Origin: Lentimicrobium sp.
GTDB taxonomy: Bacteria; Bacteroidota; Bacteroidia; Bacteroidales; Lentimicrobiaceae
Direction: 5' to 3'
NCBI GenBank assembly: GCA_023957275.1
Contig: JAMLHF010000022.1
Coordinates: 1 to 61,981 of the forward strand
DNA length: 61,981 bases
Part shown: positions 45,729 to 53,989 of the stretch, one piece after another
Position numbering within the stretch: the first letter of the stretch is position 1
Layout: each line of letters starts with the position of its first letter
Notes under the pieces: model-generated
Database searches by the model: none
What the model was told of the DNA's origin: nothing
What the model saw: the letters and a program-made list of their open reading frames with translations, nothing else
Made by a program: the position numbers and the translations under genes

Positions 45729-46304
45729 TCAGTCGATGTAATCTTTCATTCTCGGATCACTCATAATTGCCTTTTTCAAACGCTCCTTGCAGTTGTACTT
45801 CTTGGTTTTGGCATAATTTTCCGATCCGTAGCCCATGGTGTCTGCGATATCCTTTGATGAGTACTTCTGAAGCGATAACAGGAGTATCCGCTGACAGTCT
45901 TTTTCCATGGCGTTGAAATGCTCGCGGTAAATCCTGTACTTCATCTGTTCTGCTTCAGCAGTTTCCCTGGTGGCCGATTCCGGTATGTTAAAGAACTTTT
46001 CGATGAGGTCAAAATTGGTAGCTCCCTTACGTTTTGTCTTAAGCTTCTGCATCCAGAGATTCCGGCTGATGGAATAAAGGTAGGTAAGGAAAGAGCAGGT
46101 CAGGTAGAAGTCATCTTTCTGAACATTTTTGAGCACCACGATCAGGGATTCCTGGAAAATATCTTCGGCATCTTCATCATTGCCGGTATTTTTCTTGATC
46201 AGGTACCTGATGGTAGGGAAAAATTCCTGGTAGACATGCTTGATGATATAATCGCTGTTGAGCTTAAGCCCTTCCACGATTGCCCTGTCGGAAAAATGTA
46301 TCAT
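45729..46304 (-). CDS. ECF-type sigma-70 family factor
   Basis: A 191-residue sigma factor with only regions 2 and 4. Region 2 includes GNDEDAEDIFQESLIVVLKNV (about 41-61) and FLTYLYSISRNLWMQKL (about 70-86). Region 4 is QRILLLSLQKYSSKDIADTMGY with a following basic recognition helix. It heads a leftward group with the urea-transporter/M23 fusion, barrel, TPR and metal RND genes, so it may direct their transcription. No FecR-like anti-sigma gene is next to it, so control must be exerted in another way, perhaps by transcription of the sigma gene itself. Confidence 0.88.
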   Translation of the reverse strand: MIHFSDRAIVEGLKLNSDYIIKHVYQEFFPTIRYLIKKNTGNDEDAEDIFQESLIVVLKNVQKDDFYLTCSFLTYLYSISRNLWMQKLKTKRKGATNFDLIEKFFNIPESATRETAEAEQMKYRIYREHFNAMEKDCQRILLLSLQKYSSKDIADTMGYGSENYAKTKKYNCKERLKKAIMSDPRMKDYID

Positions 46305-46460
46305 CCAGCCCTTGAATTAATGACTTCTCTTATGCTTCACGCAGGACTTAGCCGGAATTGCTCAGGAATAGCCGCTGTTTAGCCCTGCAGTGGTTAAATA
46401 TGCTCTTTTTGAGTTCATAAAATTATAAAATTATGTTTGTTTGGCAAATAATTATACAAA

Positions 46461-47822
46461 TTATCTGAGTTTAATCAGGTGTTCCGGTGTTTTCTCGCCT
46501 CCGGTCACTGATTCAAGCGTTTCGGATTCCCTGATCACATGGGCATTTCCGTTTTCGTCAATCAACACCACATTTGGCCTGAGGGTGATAAACTGCATCC
46601 ACTGTGTAACATTATACGCGCCTGTATGATGGATAACAACCTGATCGTTGATGTTCAGCATCGGCAGGTTGACACTTTCGCGCACGCAATCGATGTTCAT
46701 GCACAGGGGACCGTAGAGTGTGGTGTCCTCGCGATGCTGCGAAACGCCCTGGGCGACGGTGACCTGGTGCTGATACCAGAAGGCGGTGAAAAGAAGATTA
46801 ACCCCGGCGTCAAGGATGGTCGCCCTCCTGCCTGAAGAAAGCCTTTTATTGGCGATCACGGATGAAATAATATAACCTGCTTCATCTACCAGGGCACGGC
46901 CGGTTTCAAGAATAAGCAACGGCAATTCTCCGGGGCTGAAATGGCTGTTAATCAGTGCACTGCTGATGGCTTCTGCATATTCGTCAAACGAAGGATTGGT
47001 ATCGCTGCCCGGCAGGTATGACCCTTTTAGCGTATTTTTTGAGGCAAATCCACCACCGATGTCTATGTATTTGAGATGGTGATTGAATTTCTGCTGCAGC
47101 GATCGCGCCAGATCAGCAAGCTTTGTGGCGGCAATGGCATAAGCTGTTGCTGTCATGATAAAGGTCCCTATATGGGTGTGAAGCCCCATCAGCTCAAGCT
47201 TGCCTGAATGCATGATCTTATTCAGGGCATCCCATGCCTGACCGCTCTCATAGTTAAATCCAAATCGGTCCCACATCGGGTAAATTCCGGTATCCATGTT
47301 TACCCGGATGGATACCCTTGGCTTTTGGGAGGTTTTTTCTGCTACTTCAATCAACAGGTACAACTCGTCCAGGTGATCGATATGGATAAGGCTGCCCTTT
47401 TCAGTTGCCATGATCAGTTCTTCCCGGCTTTTACCAGGTCCGTTGAAGATGATTTTTCCCGGATCCACCCCATTGGCAATGGCTTTGTCATATTCGAATC
47501 CTGAAACCACTTCAGCCCATGCCCCTTCCTGATGAAAGATGTTGCATACGGCTGACAGGTAATTTGTTTTATACGACCATGCAAATTGTACATTAGGGTA
47601 TCGGGTCGAAAAAGCCTTGAAAGCTTTACGATAAGTGCTTCTGATCGTTTGTTCGGAAAGCACAAATAGTGGAGAACCATAGGTTTTTACAAGTTCTTTA
47701 ACAGCCATGCCATCGATGTGGGTGGTCGGGGCCTGTTCGGTTCTTATCCCTGATTTACCCGGCATCCCTGCTTCCAGTTTTATAATATGCGGACGTTCAT
47801 AATGTTTCTTTTCCATGTTCAT
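46461..47822 (-). CDS. PLP-dependent decarboxylase of the diaminopimelate/ornithine (alanine-racemase fold) type
   Basis: A 453-residue fold-type III PLP enzyme. PLP lysine K85 is in WSYKTNYL. A histidine stacking on PLP is likely in GLHTHIGT, and the phosphate-binding loop is GGGFAS. Residues expected for a decarboxylase are also present: GPLCMNIDC with C374 contributed across the dimer, and GAYNVTQW with the C-terminal Tyr. It resembles LysA but is probably not the lysine-pathway enzyme, since it is coupled to an ATP-grasp gene and a PqqD-like gene: its start overlaps the ATP-grasp gene by 26 bases. Substrate unknown; perhaps an amino acid or the product of the ligase. Confidence 0.85.
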   Translation of the reverse strand: MNMEKKHYERPHIIKLEAGMPGKSGIRTEQAPTTHIDGMAVKELVKTYGSPLFVLSEQTIRSTYRKAFKAFSTRYPNVQFAWSYKTNYLSAVCNIFHQEGAWAEVVSGFEYDKAIANGVDPGKIIFNGPGKSREELIMATEKGSLIHIDHLDELYLLIEVAEKTSQKPRVSIRVNMDTGIYPMWDRFGFNYESGQAWDALNKIMHSGKLELMGLHTHIGTFIMTATAYAIAATKLADLARSLQQKFNHHLKYIDIGGGFASKNTLKGSYLPGSDTNPSFDEYAEAISSALINSHFSPGELPLLILETGRALVDEAGYIISSVIANKRLSSGRRATILDAGVNLLFTAFWYQHQVTVAQGVSQHREDTTLYGPLCMNIDCVRESVNLPMLNINDQVVIHHTGAYNVTQWMQFITLRPNVVLIDENGNAHVIRESETLESVTGGEKTPEHLIKLR

Positions 47823-48882
47823 CTTTTTTTAGTTCCCCGTTTACTGAGTAATTTTCAAATTCGCTGCGGTCAACAATCATATCCCAGGCATACCGGATAA
47901 AAAGTTTACCTACTTCGTAGTTTGTATAAGGCTCAACCTTCTCACCAAGGGCGAGTCTGGTGAGCGCTTCCGGAATATTCTGACCTACGCCTACCGCCAG
48001 GTAAACCCAGGCCGGAATTCTCGGGTTAATTTCCATCAGATAATACCGCCCGTCGTTTGATTTCATCATCTCCAGCTCAAATCCCCCTCTCCATCCTGTA
48101 GATTCAACAAAACGCCGGGTAAGGTCCATCAGGTTTTCATCGGCAATGCTGATACCGGCCCAGGCTTTTCCTTTATCAGTGATGTATTGCTTGCGCATCG
48201 GCACTGCTGCGATGGTGTTTCCATTTCCATCTCCCAGCCCGGTTACATTGTATTCGGTTCCGTGCACAAACTTCTGCAGAATTACAGGATATCCCCATTT
48301 CGCGGCAATTTTATTAAAATAATTCCGGGCCTGTTCCATATTGTAGGCAATGTAAGCGTCATACCACTTTCCTTTAACCATTAGTGGGAAGTCCAGCTCC
48401 TTTTCATGCTTATAAATCTCTGCCGGATCGGTGATGGCAATGCCCAGAGGAACATCAATTCCGTATTTTTCGCCGAATTTTGTGAGGTTGACCTTGTGCC
48501 GTTCTTCGAACTGCTCAAATGTGGGCAGAAACATTCGAATGCCCATCTGCTTCAGTTTCGGCTCCAGTTTCATGAATGAATAAAGCTCCGCGTCGAAGTT
48601 TGGAATGATTACATCGATGTTTTCCCGGCTGTGTATATAGGTCAGCCGTTCCATCAGCTCGTCCGTTCCGGCAGTGGGGTATGGTATCTGATAGGTATGG
48701 TTGGTGAGGTTGGGCATGTATATGCCTGGCTCCAGCGACTCATAGGCCAACCCGATAATCCGGGCATCAAAGGATGCAGCTTCAAGCAGCCCCCTGATAA
48801 CGGCAACGCCCGGGCCGGGACTGTCGATGGCGTTCAGGCCTGTAACTGCAATGGTATACCGTGGTTTACTCATCCTTATCAA
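47797..48882 (-). CDS. ATP-grasp domain protein (carboxylate-amine ligase type)
   Basis: A 361-residue soluble protein with the ATP-grasp fold related to carbamoyl-phosphate synthase and D-Ala-ligase-like enzymes. The pre-ATP-grasp domain starts YTIAVTGLNAIDSPGPGVAVIRGL. The central ATP-binding lobe includes DFPLMVKGKWYDAYIAYN and VILQKFVHGTEYNVTGLGD. The C-terminal metal loop is YYLMEINPRIPAW. Such enzymes join a carboxylate, activated as acyl phosphate, to an amine or thiol. The start at 48882 overlaps the PqqD-like gene by 17 bases, and the end overlaps the decarboxylase gene, so the three are translated together. The first few residues could also start at the second Met (MSKPRYTIAV). Confidence 0.88.
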   Translation of the reverse strand: MIRMSKPRYTIAVTGLNAIDSPGPGVAVIRGLLEAASFDARIIGLAYESLEPGIYMPNLTNHTYQIPYPTAGTDELMERLTYIHSRENIDVIIPNFDAELYSFMKLEPKLKQMGIRMFLPTFEQFEERHKVNLTKFGEKYGIDVPLGIAITDPAEIYKHEKELDFPLMVKGKWYDAYIAYNMEQARNYFNKIAAKWGYPVILQKFVHGTEYNVTGLGDGNGNTIAAVPMRKQYITDKGKAWAGISIADENLMDLTRRFVESTGWRGGFELEMMKSNDGRYYLMEINPRIPAWVYLAVGVGQNIPEALTRLALGEKVEPYTNYEVGKLFIRYAWDMIVDRSEFENYSVNGELKKDEHGKETL

Positions 48883-49114
48883 GAAGTTGGTGCATTTTCA
48901 TTATTCCTGCGAACTCATGGAGGTCTTTCTCAAAACTGTTCCGCTCAACCGAATACATTTCAGTGATTTTATCAATAATTTCCTGCCAGGTATGACCTTC
49001 GCGAAGCAAATTAATGATCTCGGCGCCCACAGGATTCACGGTAAAGGATTCTCCGGTGGCAGGGTTAAATAAAAACCCTGTGTCGCTGATGGCAATCTGA
49101 TGTTTGATTTTCAT
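48866..49114 (-). CDS. PqqD-like small protein
   Basis: An 82-residue protein of the PqqD superfamily: GFLFNPATGESFTVNPVGAEII, then a helical part LLREGHTWQEIIDKITEMY and FEKDLHEFAGIMKMHQLL. PqqD-type domains bind the leader of a precursor peptide and hand it to modifying enzymes in RiPP pathways. Here no precursor peptide gene is visible within several hundred bases. The gene is first of a three-gene overlapping operon with an ATP-grasp ligase and a decarboxylase. The C-terminus is acidic (LLDKDE). The family call is good; the pathway is unknown. Confidence 0.82.
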   Translation of the reverse strand: MKIKHQIAISDTGFLFNPATGESFTVNPVGAEIINLLREGHTWQEIIDKITEMYSVERNSFEKDLHEFAGIMKMHQLLDKDE

Positions 49115-49208
49115 AACCTTTTAATATTTAGGTTGCACTATCTGACAAAGTAACGCAATTGCAACAGTTTATAATTTATACAATTCTGCGAAAAGCGTAC
49201 AAGATTTT

Positions 49209-49248
49209 ATTACCTTCCATAAATCAGCCCGGGGCTACGGAAGGTAAT
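49209..49248. terminator. Nested inverted repeat between the AraC gene and the PqqD operon
   Basis: ATTACCTTCC at 49209-49218 and GGAAGGTAAT at 49239-49248 pair perfectly over ten bases. The loop holds a second palindrome, AGCCCGGGGCT. It lies six bases after the AraC stop codon in the direction of transcription, so it can act as its terminator, although the T tract is better on the plus strand. It could also be a binding site. Confidence 0.55.
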
Positions 49249-49253
49249 TTTTA

Positions 49254-49886
49254 TTATTGCTCCTTTCCCGGTTGTTCAGTCAGTGACTGATCTCCGATAA
49301 GATCAACCGGCATCCGGGAATAACCACCTTTTTTATACTCAGTTACCGATATTCCGGTCACCTGTCTGAACTGTGCCGAAAGGTACTGAACAGAACTATA
49401 GCCCAGCTGCACAGCGATCTCGCTCAGGGTGTACTCATCGTATTCTATCAGCTCCTTCACTTTTTCAATCTTATGGAGAATGATGAATTTTTCGAGGGTG
49501 ATGTGCTCATGCCTCGAAAAAAGGTTGGTCAGGTAAGTATAGGAGAGTCCCAGCCTTTCCACCAGGTAATCGGAATTTCTGATCATTGAATTCACGTTGC
49601 CCGCTTTGTGAATCAGTTCAATAACCGCAAGTTTTATTTTTTCCACAATCTGACGTTCCCGGCTGAAGATGGGCTCAAATCCATGGGCTGAAAGTAATTC
49701 TGTATAATACTCACGGTTGTGCTCCAGCGGATTAAACATGATTTCCACTTCTCCGGGCTTGATATTAAGAATTGTGGCTCCCTCTTTTTCAAGAAGTTGC
49801 CTTATCACTACAAAGCAACAACTGCAGATCATGTTGCGTGGATAAAGGACAACTTTTTGCTGAGGTTTGTGCACTTCAAGGTTCAT
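49254..49886 (-). CDS. AraC-family regulator with N-terminal HMA-like metal-binding domain
   Basis: A 210-residue protein. Residues 1-80 look like a ferredoxin-fold heavy-metal-associated domain: MICSCC (M19, C21, C23, C24) matches the MxCxxC metal loop with an extra cysteine, followed by VVIRQLLEKEGATILNIKPGEVEIMF. The C-terminal 100 residues are the two AraC helix-turn-helix units (VERLGLSYTYLTNLFSRHEH and LSEIAVQLGYSSVQYLSAQF). Such a fusion suits a regulator that senses Cu, Ag or a similar metal. It is transcribed in the same direction as the PqqD-like operon and lies 3 kb from the ECF/metal-efflux cluster, which it could control; this is inference. Confidence 0.85.
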   Translation of the reverse strand: MNLEVHKPQQKVVLYPRNMICSCCFVVIRQLLEKEGATILNIKPGEVEIMFNPLEHNREYYTELLSAHGFEPIFSRERQIVEKIKLAVIELIHKAGNVNSMIRNSDYLVERLGLSYTYLTNLFSRHEHITLEKFIILHKIEKVKELIEYDEYTLSEIAVQLGYSSVQYLSAQFRQVTGISVTEYKKGGYSRMPVDLIGDQSLTEQPGKEQ

Positions 49887-50838
49887 GGTACTAATTTATG
49901 CATTTTTAGCCTGATTTATAGTCTAAGGATAAAGAAGGAAGGCAACCGGTTGAGCCTGATTTAATCCCGTAGCCGGGTCTGCAGATCATTGGCCGGCATG
50001 TACCGCAACCTTCCGTGTTATTTATCCGTCCGATGGCTGCAGAATGTATAAATAAATGCACATATCTGCATATTACTTTGACACGAAACATTGCATTTTC
50101 CTGCGGTCAGATGAAAATATCGTTATTCCAGGCGGATTGCATGATGTGGGGACATTTTGAAAAATAATGATATACAGTGATATAAATTGACAGGATTTAT
50201 AAAAGTCAGCCAGTATTCTGCGGAAGCTGTACAAGCCATACTGCCGGCAAGGGAGCTGCTCATCATGCGGCGCAGACATGGTATCTCCTCTTTTTTTACA
50301 TATTTTGAATCACTATTGTCCGGTTAAAATATGAAGAGAACCTGCCACCAAGATACCAAGACACTAAGTACCCCTAAATGAGAAAAATAAATTCGTGCAA
50401 CCTGGTGCCTTTGAGCCACTTCGGCAGGCTCAGTGCATCGCTTTGCGGCGAAAAAGTGAAAGTAAGCCGTAACTAGTTACATTCTTCTGAAACCCATAAC
50501 TACTATGCATACTGGTCAAATTTTATTATTTTTCCCGGACAACAATGATTTTGAATTAGTTTTCAGGGGGAATTATTTGCCGGCTTCACTTCAATTTCCT
50601 GATTTCACTCAAAGTGGGAATAATCAACAATAAATTAGTAAAATTGCAGTTTAATAGTTCAGTTTTAAACAGGTATTCCGGGGCAGGGCAGGTGTTGACC
50701 CGGATAAACTGATTTATGGCCCGGAATTGTTGAAAGTTCCGGGTTCATGAAACAAAACGGGGGCAATTGCATTATAACAGTTACAAAGAAAATTGTCCGG
50801 ATGTTTCGTAAGACCATTAAAATTTAAATTATCATCGA
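49887..50838. other. Gene-poor stretch of about 950 bases
   Basis: I see no gene here that I trust. Short open frames exist but lack family resemblance and ribosome-binding context. Contents: a degenerate repeat (ccaccaagataccaagacac, near 50347-50366), a small inverted repeat TGAGCC/GGCTCA at 50412-50432 in a sequence of the type cggcaggctcagtgcatcg that I recall as common between Bacteroidetes genes, and CCCGGAA/TTCCGGG at 50720-50743. The last 100 bases are AT-rich and likely carry the porZ promoter. Confidence 0.6.
50341..50460. repeat. Degenerate intergenic repeat segments
   Basis: The stretch begins with units of the type ACCAAGA/ACTAAGT (gccaccaagataccaagac, actaagta) and then carries a hairpin TGAGCC-acttcggca-GGCTCA at 50412-50432 followed by gtgcatcg. 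Both kinds are, from memory, common dispersed intergenic sequences in Bacteroidetes. Copy number in this genome cannot be judged from one window. Confidence 0.4.
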
Positions 50839-53172
50839 ATGAGAAAGGCTGTATTTTATTTAGTTATCTTTTTTCAGGCATTTCTGTTTCTCCCGTTTAC
50901 CGGACTTTCGCAGGAAATCGGTATTGGTGAATGGCGCGATCATCTGCCTTACCGCAAGGTAATCGCGGTGGCCGAAGGCAACGGAAAGATTTATGCGGCA
51001 ACTCCTTACAGTCTTTTTTATTATGATATCAATGACAACAGCCTGAACCGGCTGAGCAAATACAACGGACTGAGTGATGTGGGAATCAGCAGCATCAAGT
51101 ACAATGAATCGCTGAATACGCTGGTGATCGCTTATACAAATGCCAATATTGACCTGCTCAGAGACGGTGAAATTATCAATCTGTCTGACATCAAGCGCAA
51201 ACCCATACTTGGTAATAAAACCATCAACCGAATCGTATTTATTGGAAAAAGGGCTTACCTGGCCTGTGGATTCGGGATTGTGGTGCTCGACATTGAGAGG
51301 GAGGAGTTTCCTGAGCCTATCTATTATATCGGTACGCAGGGCAGTGCCATCAATATCAACGACATTACCTACAATCCGGTTGATTCCGTTATATATGCTG
51401 CGACCGATGAAGGTATTTACCGGGCGCCGTTTTATGGCTCGAATCTGGCCGACTACCGGGCCTGGTCGCGCGAAAGTTCTTTTGTTCTCCCATCGGCTAC
51501 CTACAATCATATTGCCGCATTAAATAACCGGATTTATGCGAATAAAAAAGGGCCTTCCTATGCGACCGATGCCATGTTTGTAAAGATTGACGGGGTTTGG
51601 GAGCCTTTTCAGGAGAACAACACCTCCAACCGGTCAAGCCTGGAGGTTCATTACGATCGCCTGGTCGTCTGCAACAACCTTTCTGTTGAATTATTCAGAC
51701 CCGATGGTTCGCTGGAGCATAAACTTTATACCTATAATCCCGGAAATGTCATTCCAAAAGATGCTATTCTTGATAAGGACGGAAATGTGTGGGTAGGTGA
51801 TGAATTTGAAGGCCTGGTCAGGATTTCAGATTTTTCAGTTGCCGAGCGCTTTCTCCCGGATGGTCCCGGTTTTCCGGATGTTTATGCCATGGCATCAGGG
51901 AAAAATGATGTGTGGATTGTTCCGGGGGGCAGAAATTCTTCTTTCGGAGCAATTTACCGGCAGGCAAGGTTTACCGGATTTGTCGACGGGAAATGGAAAA
52001 CCATTGATCAGAAACAGGATACCTTATTGGAGGACATGCGCGATGTGTTGTCCGTTGCCGTTGACCCTGCCAACCATAAACGGGTTTACCTGGGTACCTG
52101 GGGTTATGGCTTGCTCGAATACGAGAACGAACAGTTTTCTCGTTTATATACCAGTGAAAACAGTAGTCTTGAAGGGGCTACAGTCGGAAGCGATTGGTAT
52201 GGTATCGGCGGTCTTTCGTTTGATGAGCCGGGAAATTTATGGGTAACCAACTCAAGCGCGCCTTCGGTATTGTCTGTACGGAAAAATAATGGAGAGTGGA
52301 AATCATTCAATCTTGGTTCTGTGGCCTCCGGTGTGGATATTGGAAGGGTTGCAGTTGACAAATCGGGTCAGAAATGGCTGATGCCCCGCGATCATGCGCT
52401 GATCGTATTTAACGACAACAATACGCTGGATGATCCTTCAGATGATAAAGTTAAGAAACTTACTTCCGTTGCCGGAAATGGCAATTTACCGGGATCATTT
52501 ATTCTGAGTATGGCCGTTGACCGCGAGGGCTTGGTGTGGGTTGGTTCCAACGAAGGCGTGGCGGTATTCTATTCACCGGCCAACATTTTCAGCGGGCAGA
52601 ATTTTGATGCCCAGCGTATCCTGATAGAGCAGGACGGATATGGTCAGTATCTGCTCGAAGCCGAAGCGGTGACCGCCATCGCCGTTGACGGGTCGAACCG
52701 GAAGTGGTTCGGTACCGACCGGGCGGGCGTTTTTCTTATGTCGGCCGACGGCACCAAGGAAATCCTGCACTTCACTGAAGAGAACAGCCCTTTACTCAGC
52801 AATTCGATTACAGATATTACTATTAACGAGTCGGGAGAGGTTTTTTTCGGCACTTCGCAGGGGGTAATTTCCTACAGAAGTGAATCCGTAACGCCCACAC
52901 AGGACCTGAAAGAGGTGGTGGTATTTCCGAATCCGGTGCGCGAAAGCTATGAAGGTGCCATCGCCATCCGCGGTTTGGTTGAAAATTCCAGCGTGAAAAT
53001 TACCGATATCAGCGGAAATATTGTTTATTCAACCCTCAGCGAAGGCGGACAGGCGCTATGGAACGGGCGCAATTTTAACGGCGACCGCGTTAACACCGGG
53101 GTGTACCTGGTTTATGTCACCAACAGCGATGGTTCCAAAACCACGGTGACCAAAATCATGTTTGTTAACTGA
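50839..53172 (+). CDS. porZ: Type IX secretion system protein PorZ
   Basis: A 777-residue exported protein. The signal peptide ends at FTGLSQ. It starts IGIGEWRDHLPYRKVIAVAEGNG, the typical PorZ opening. Two beta-propellers follow, built of repeats of the kind ISSIKYNESLNTLVIAYTNANI and NVWVGDEFEGL. The last 80 residues form a T9SS C-terminal domain (VVVFPNPVRESYEGAI to GVYLVYVTNSDGSKTTVTKIMFVN, beginning and end). PorZ sits at the cell surface with PorU and delivers anionic LPS for attachment of T9SS cargo. The length matches the Porphyromonas protein and the next gene is recO, which I recall as its usual neighbour. Confidence 0.88.
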   Translation: MRKAVFYLVIFFQAFLFLPFTGLSQEIGIGEWRDHLPYRKVIAVAEGNGKIYAATPYSLFYYDINDNSLNRLSKYNGLSDVGISSIKYNESLNTLVIAYTNANIDLLRDGEIINLSDIKRKPILGNKTINRIVFIGKRAYLACGFGIVVLDIEREEFPEPIYYIGTQGSAININDITYNPVDSVIYAATDEGIYRAPFYGSNLADYRAWSRESSFVLPSATYNHIAALNNRIYANKKGPSYATDAMFVKIDGVWEPFQENNTSNRSSLEVHYDRLVVCNNLSVELFRPDGSLEHKLYTYNPGNVIPKDAILDKDGNVWVGDEFEGLVRISDFSVAERFLPDGPGFPDVYAMASGKNDVWIVPGGRNSSFGAIYRQARFTGFVDGKWKTIDQKQDTLLEDMRDVLSVAVDPANHKRVYLGTWGYGLLEYENEQFSRLYTSENSSLEGATVGSDWYGIGGLSFDEPGNLWVTNSSAPSVLSVRKNNGEWKSFNLGSVASGVDIGRVAVDKSGQKWLMPRDHALIVFNDNNTLDDPSDDKVKKLTSVAGNGNLPGSFILSMAVDREGLVWVGSNEGVAVFYSPANIFSGQNFDAQRILIEQDGYGQYLLEAEAVTAIAVDGSNRKWFGTDRAGVFLMSADGTKEILHFTEENSPLLSNSITDITINESGEVFFGTSQGVISYRSESVTPTQDLKEVVVFPNPVRESYEGAIAIRGLVENSSVKITDISGNIVYSTLSEGGQALWNGRNFNGDRVNTGVYLVYVTNSDGSKTTVTKIMFVN

Positions 53173-53248
53173 AGCGTCGCGTTTTTAATTTTCATTGATA
53201 CGGGTGTTTCAGGCCGGTCCTGAACCGGTTTTCAGTCGTTATAATCCG

Positions 53249-53256
53249 TATTTTTG
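53249..53256 (+). promoter_or_regulatory. Candidate -7 element directly before recO
   Basis: TATTTTTG matches TAnnTTTG and ends only four bases before the recO ATG at 53261. If it is used, the transcript would start at or within the start codon, giving a leaderless message. Cotranscription from porZ (88-base gap) is the simpler alternative. Confidence 0.25.
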
Positions 53257-53260
53257 ACCC

Positions 53261-53986
53261 ATGCTTATTTCAACGCATGGCATCGTATTTCACACCACCC
53301 GGTATGCCGATTCCGGGGCTGTAGTGAAGATTTATACCGAAAAATTCGGGCTGCAGTCATTTCTGGTGAAGGGCCTGTTCAGCCGCAATTCAAAGATGAA
53401 AGCCGCTCTTTTTGGTCACCTCAGCATCCTCGATCTGGTGATTGACCGAAACGAACACAGAAACCTGCATTATATCCGCGAAGCCGGCATTTATATCCCG
53501 CTTCAGCGGCTGCAGGACGACATGTCCCGAAGTTCCCTGGTGCTGTTTATCAATGAACTGCTCTACAAATGCATCAGGGAGGAAGAACCCAATCCCGCGC
53601 TTTTCAGTTTCCTGGTAACCGTGTTGCAACTGCTCAACGAGCCGGGGATTTCGCTTCACGCATTCCATTTGCTGTTTATGTTGCGGCTTACCCGTTTTCT
53701 GGGGTTCAGTCCCAGATTTGCCAAAGCCGGTTCAGGCGGGATTTTCGATATGGAAGAAGGGCTGTTTCTGGATTCGGAACCCATGCACCGCTATTTTATT
53801 TCCGGGCCACCGGCTGAGGCCCTCGAACGGCTTCAATTGATGGAATTTCATGACCTGCAGGACTTTGAAATTTCCAGGTCAGTGCGCGATACCCTGCTCG
53901 ACCGGCTGATAGATTATTACCGTCTGCATATTCCCGATCTGGGTGAAATGAAATCGGTAAAGGTGTTGCAGGAAATTCTCGGATAG
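53261..53986 (+). CDS. recO: DNA repair protein RecO
   Basis: A 241-residue protein that helps RecR load RecA on single-stranded DNA in gap repair. The N-terminal OB-fold is typical: LISTHGIVFHTTRYADSGAVVKIYTEKFGLQSFLVKG (start and end of that segment), beginning right at the chosen start. The C-terminal helical domain includes LFMLRLTRFLGFSPRF. No zinc-finger cysteines are seen, which is acceptable in Bacteroidota. It follows porZ by 88 bases on the same strand and converges with the membrane protein gene, with three bases between the two stop codons. Confidence 0.93.
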   Translation: MLISTHGIVFHTTRYADSGAVVKIYTEKFGLQSFLVKGLFSRNSKMKAALFGHLSILDLVIDRNEHRNLHYIREAGIYIPLQRLQDDMSRSSLVLFINELLYKCIREEEPNPALFSFLVTVLQLLNEPGISLHAFHLLFMLRLTRFLGFSPRFAKAGSGGIFDMEEGLFLDSEPMHRYFISGPPAEALERLQLMEFHDLQDFEISRSVRDTLLDRLIDYYRLHIPDLGEMKSVKVLQEILG

Positions 53987-53989
53987 AGA

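Noticed and set aside
49115-49253. Search for a RiPP precursor peptide upstream of the PqqD-like gene
   Set aside because: No short frame with a plausible start and a leader-like sequence was found. The gap is mostly AT-rich sequence plus an inverted repeat.
50073-50279. A 68-codon frame in the gene-poor stretch
   Set aside because: It has no ribosome-binding context, no signal or domain, and overlaps another equally weak frame.
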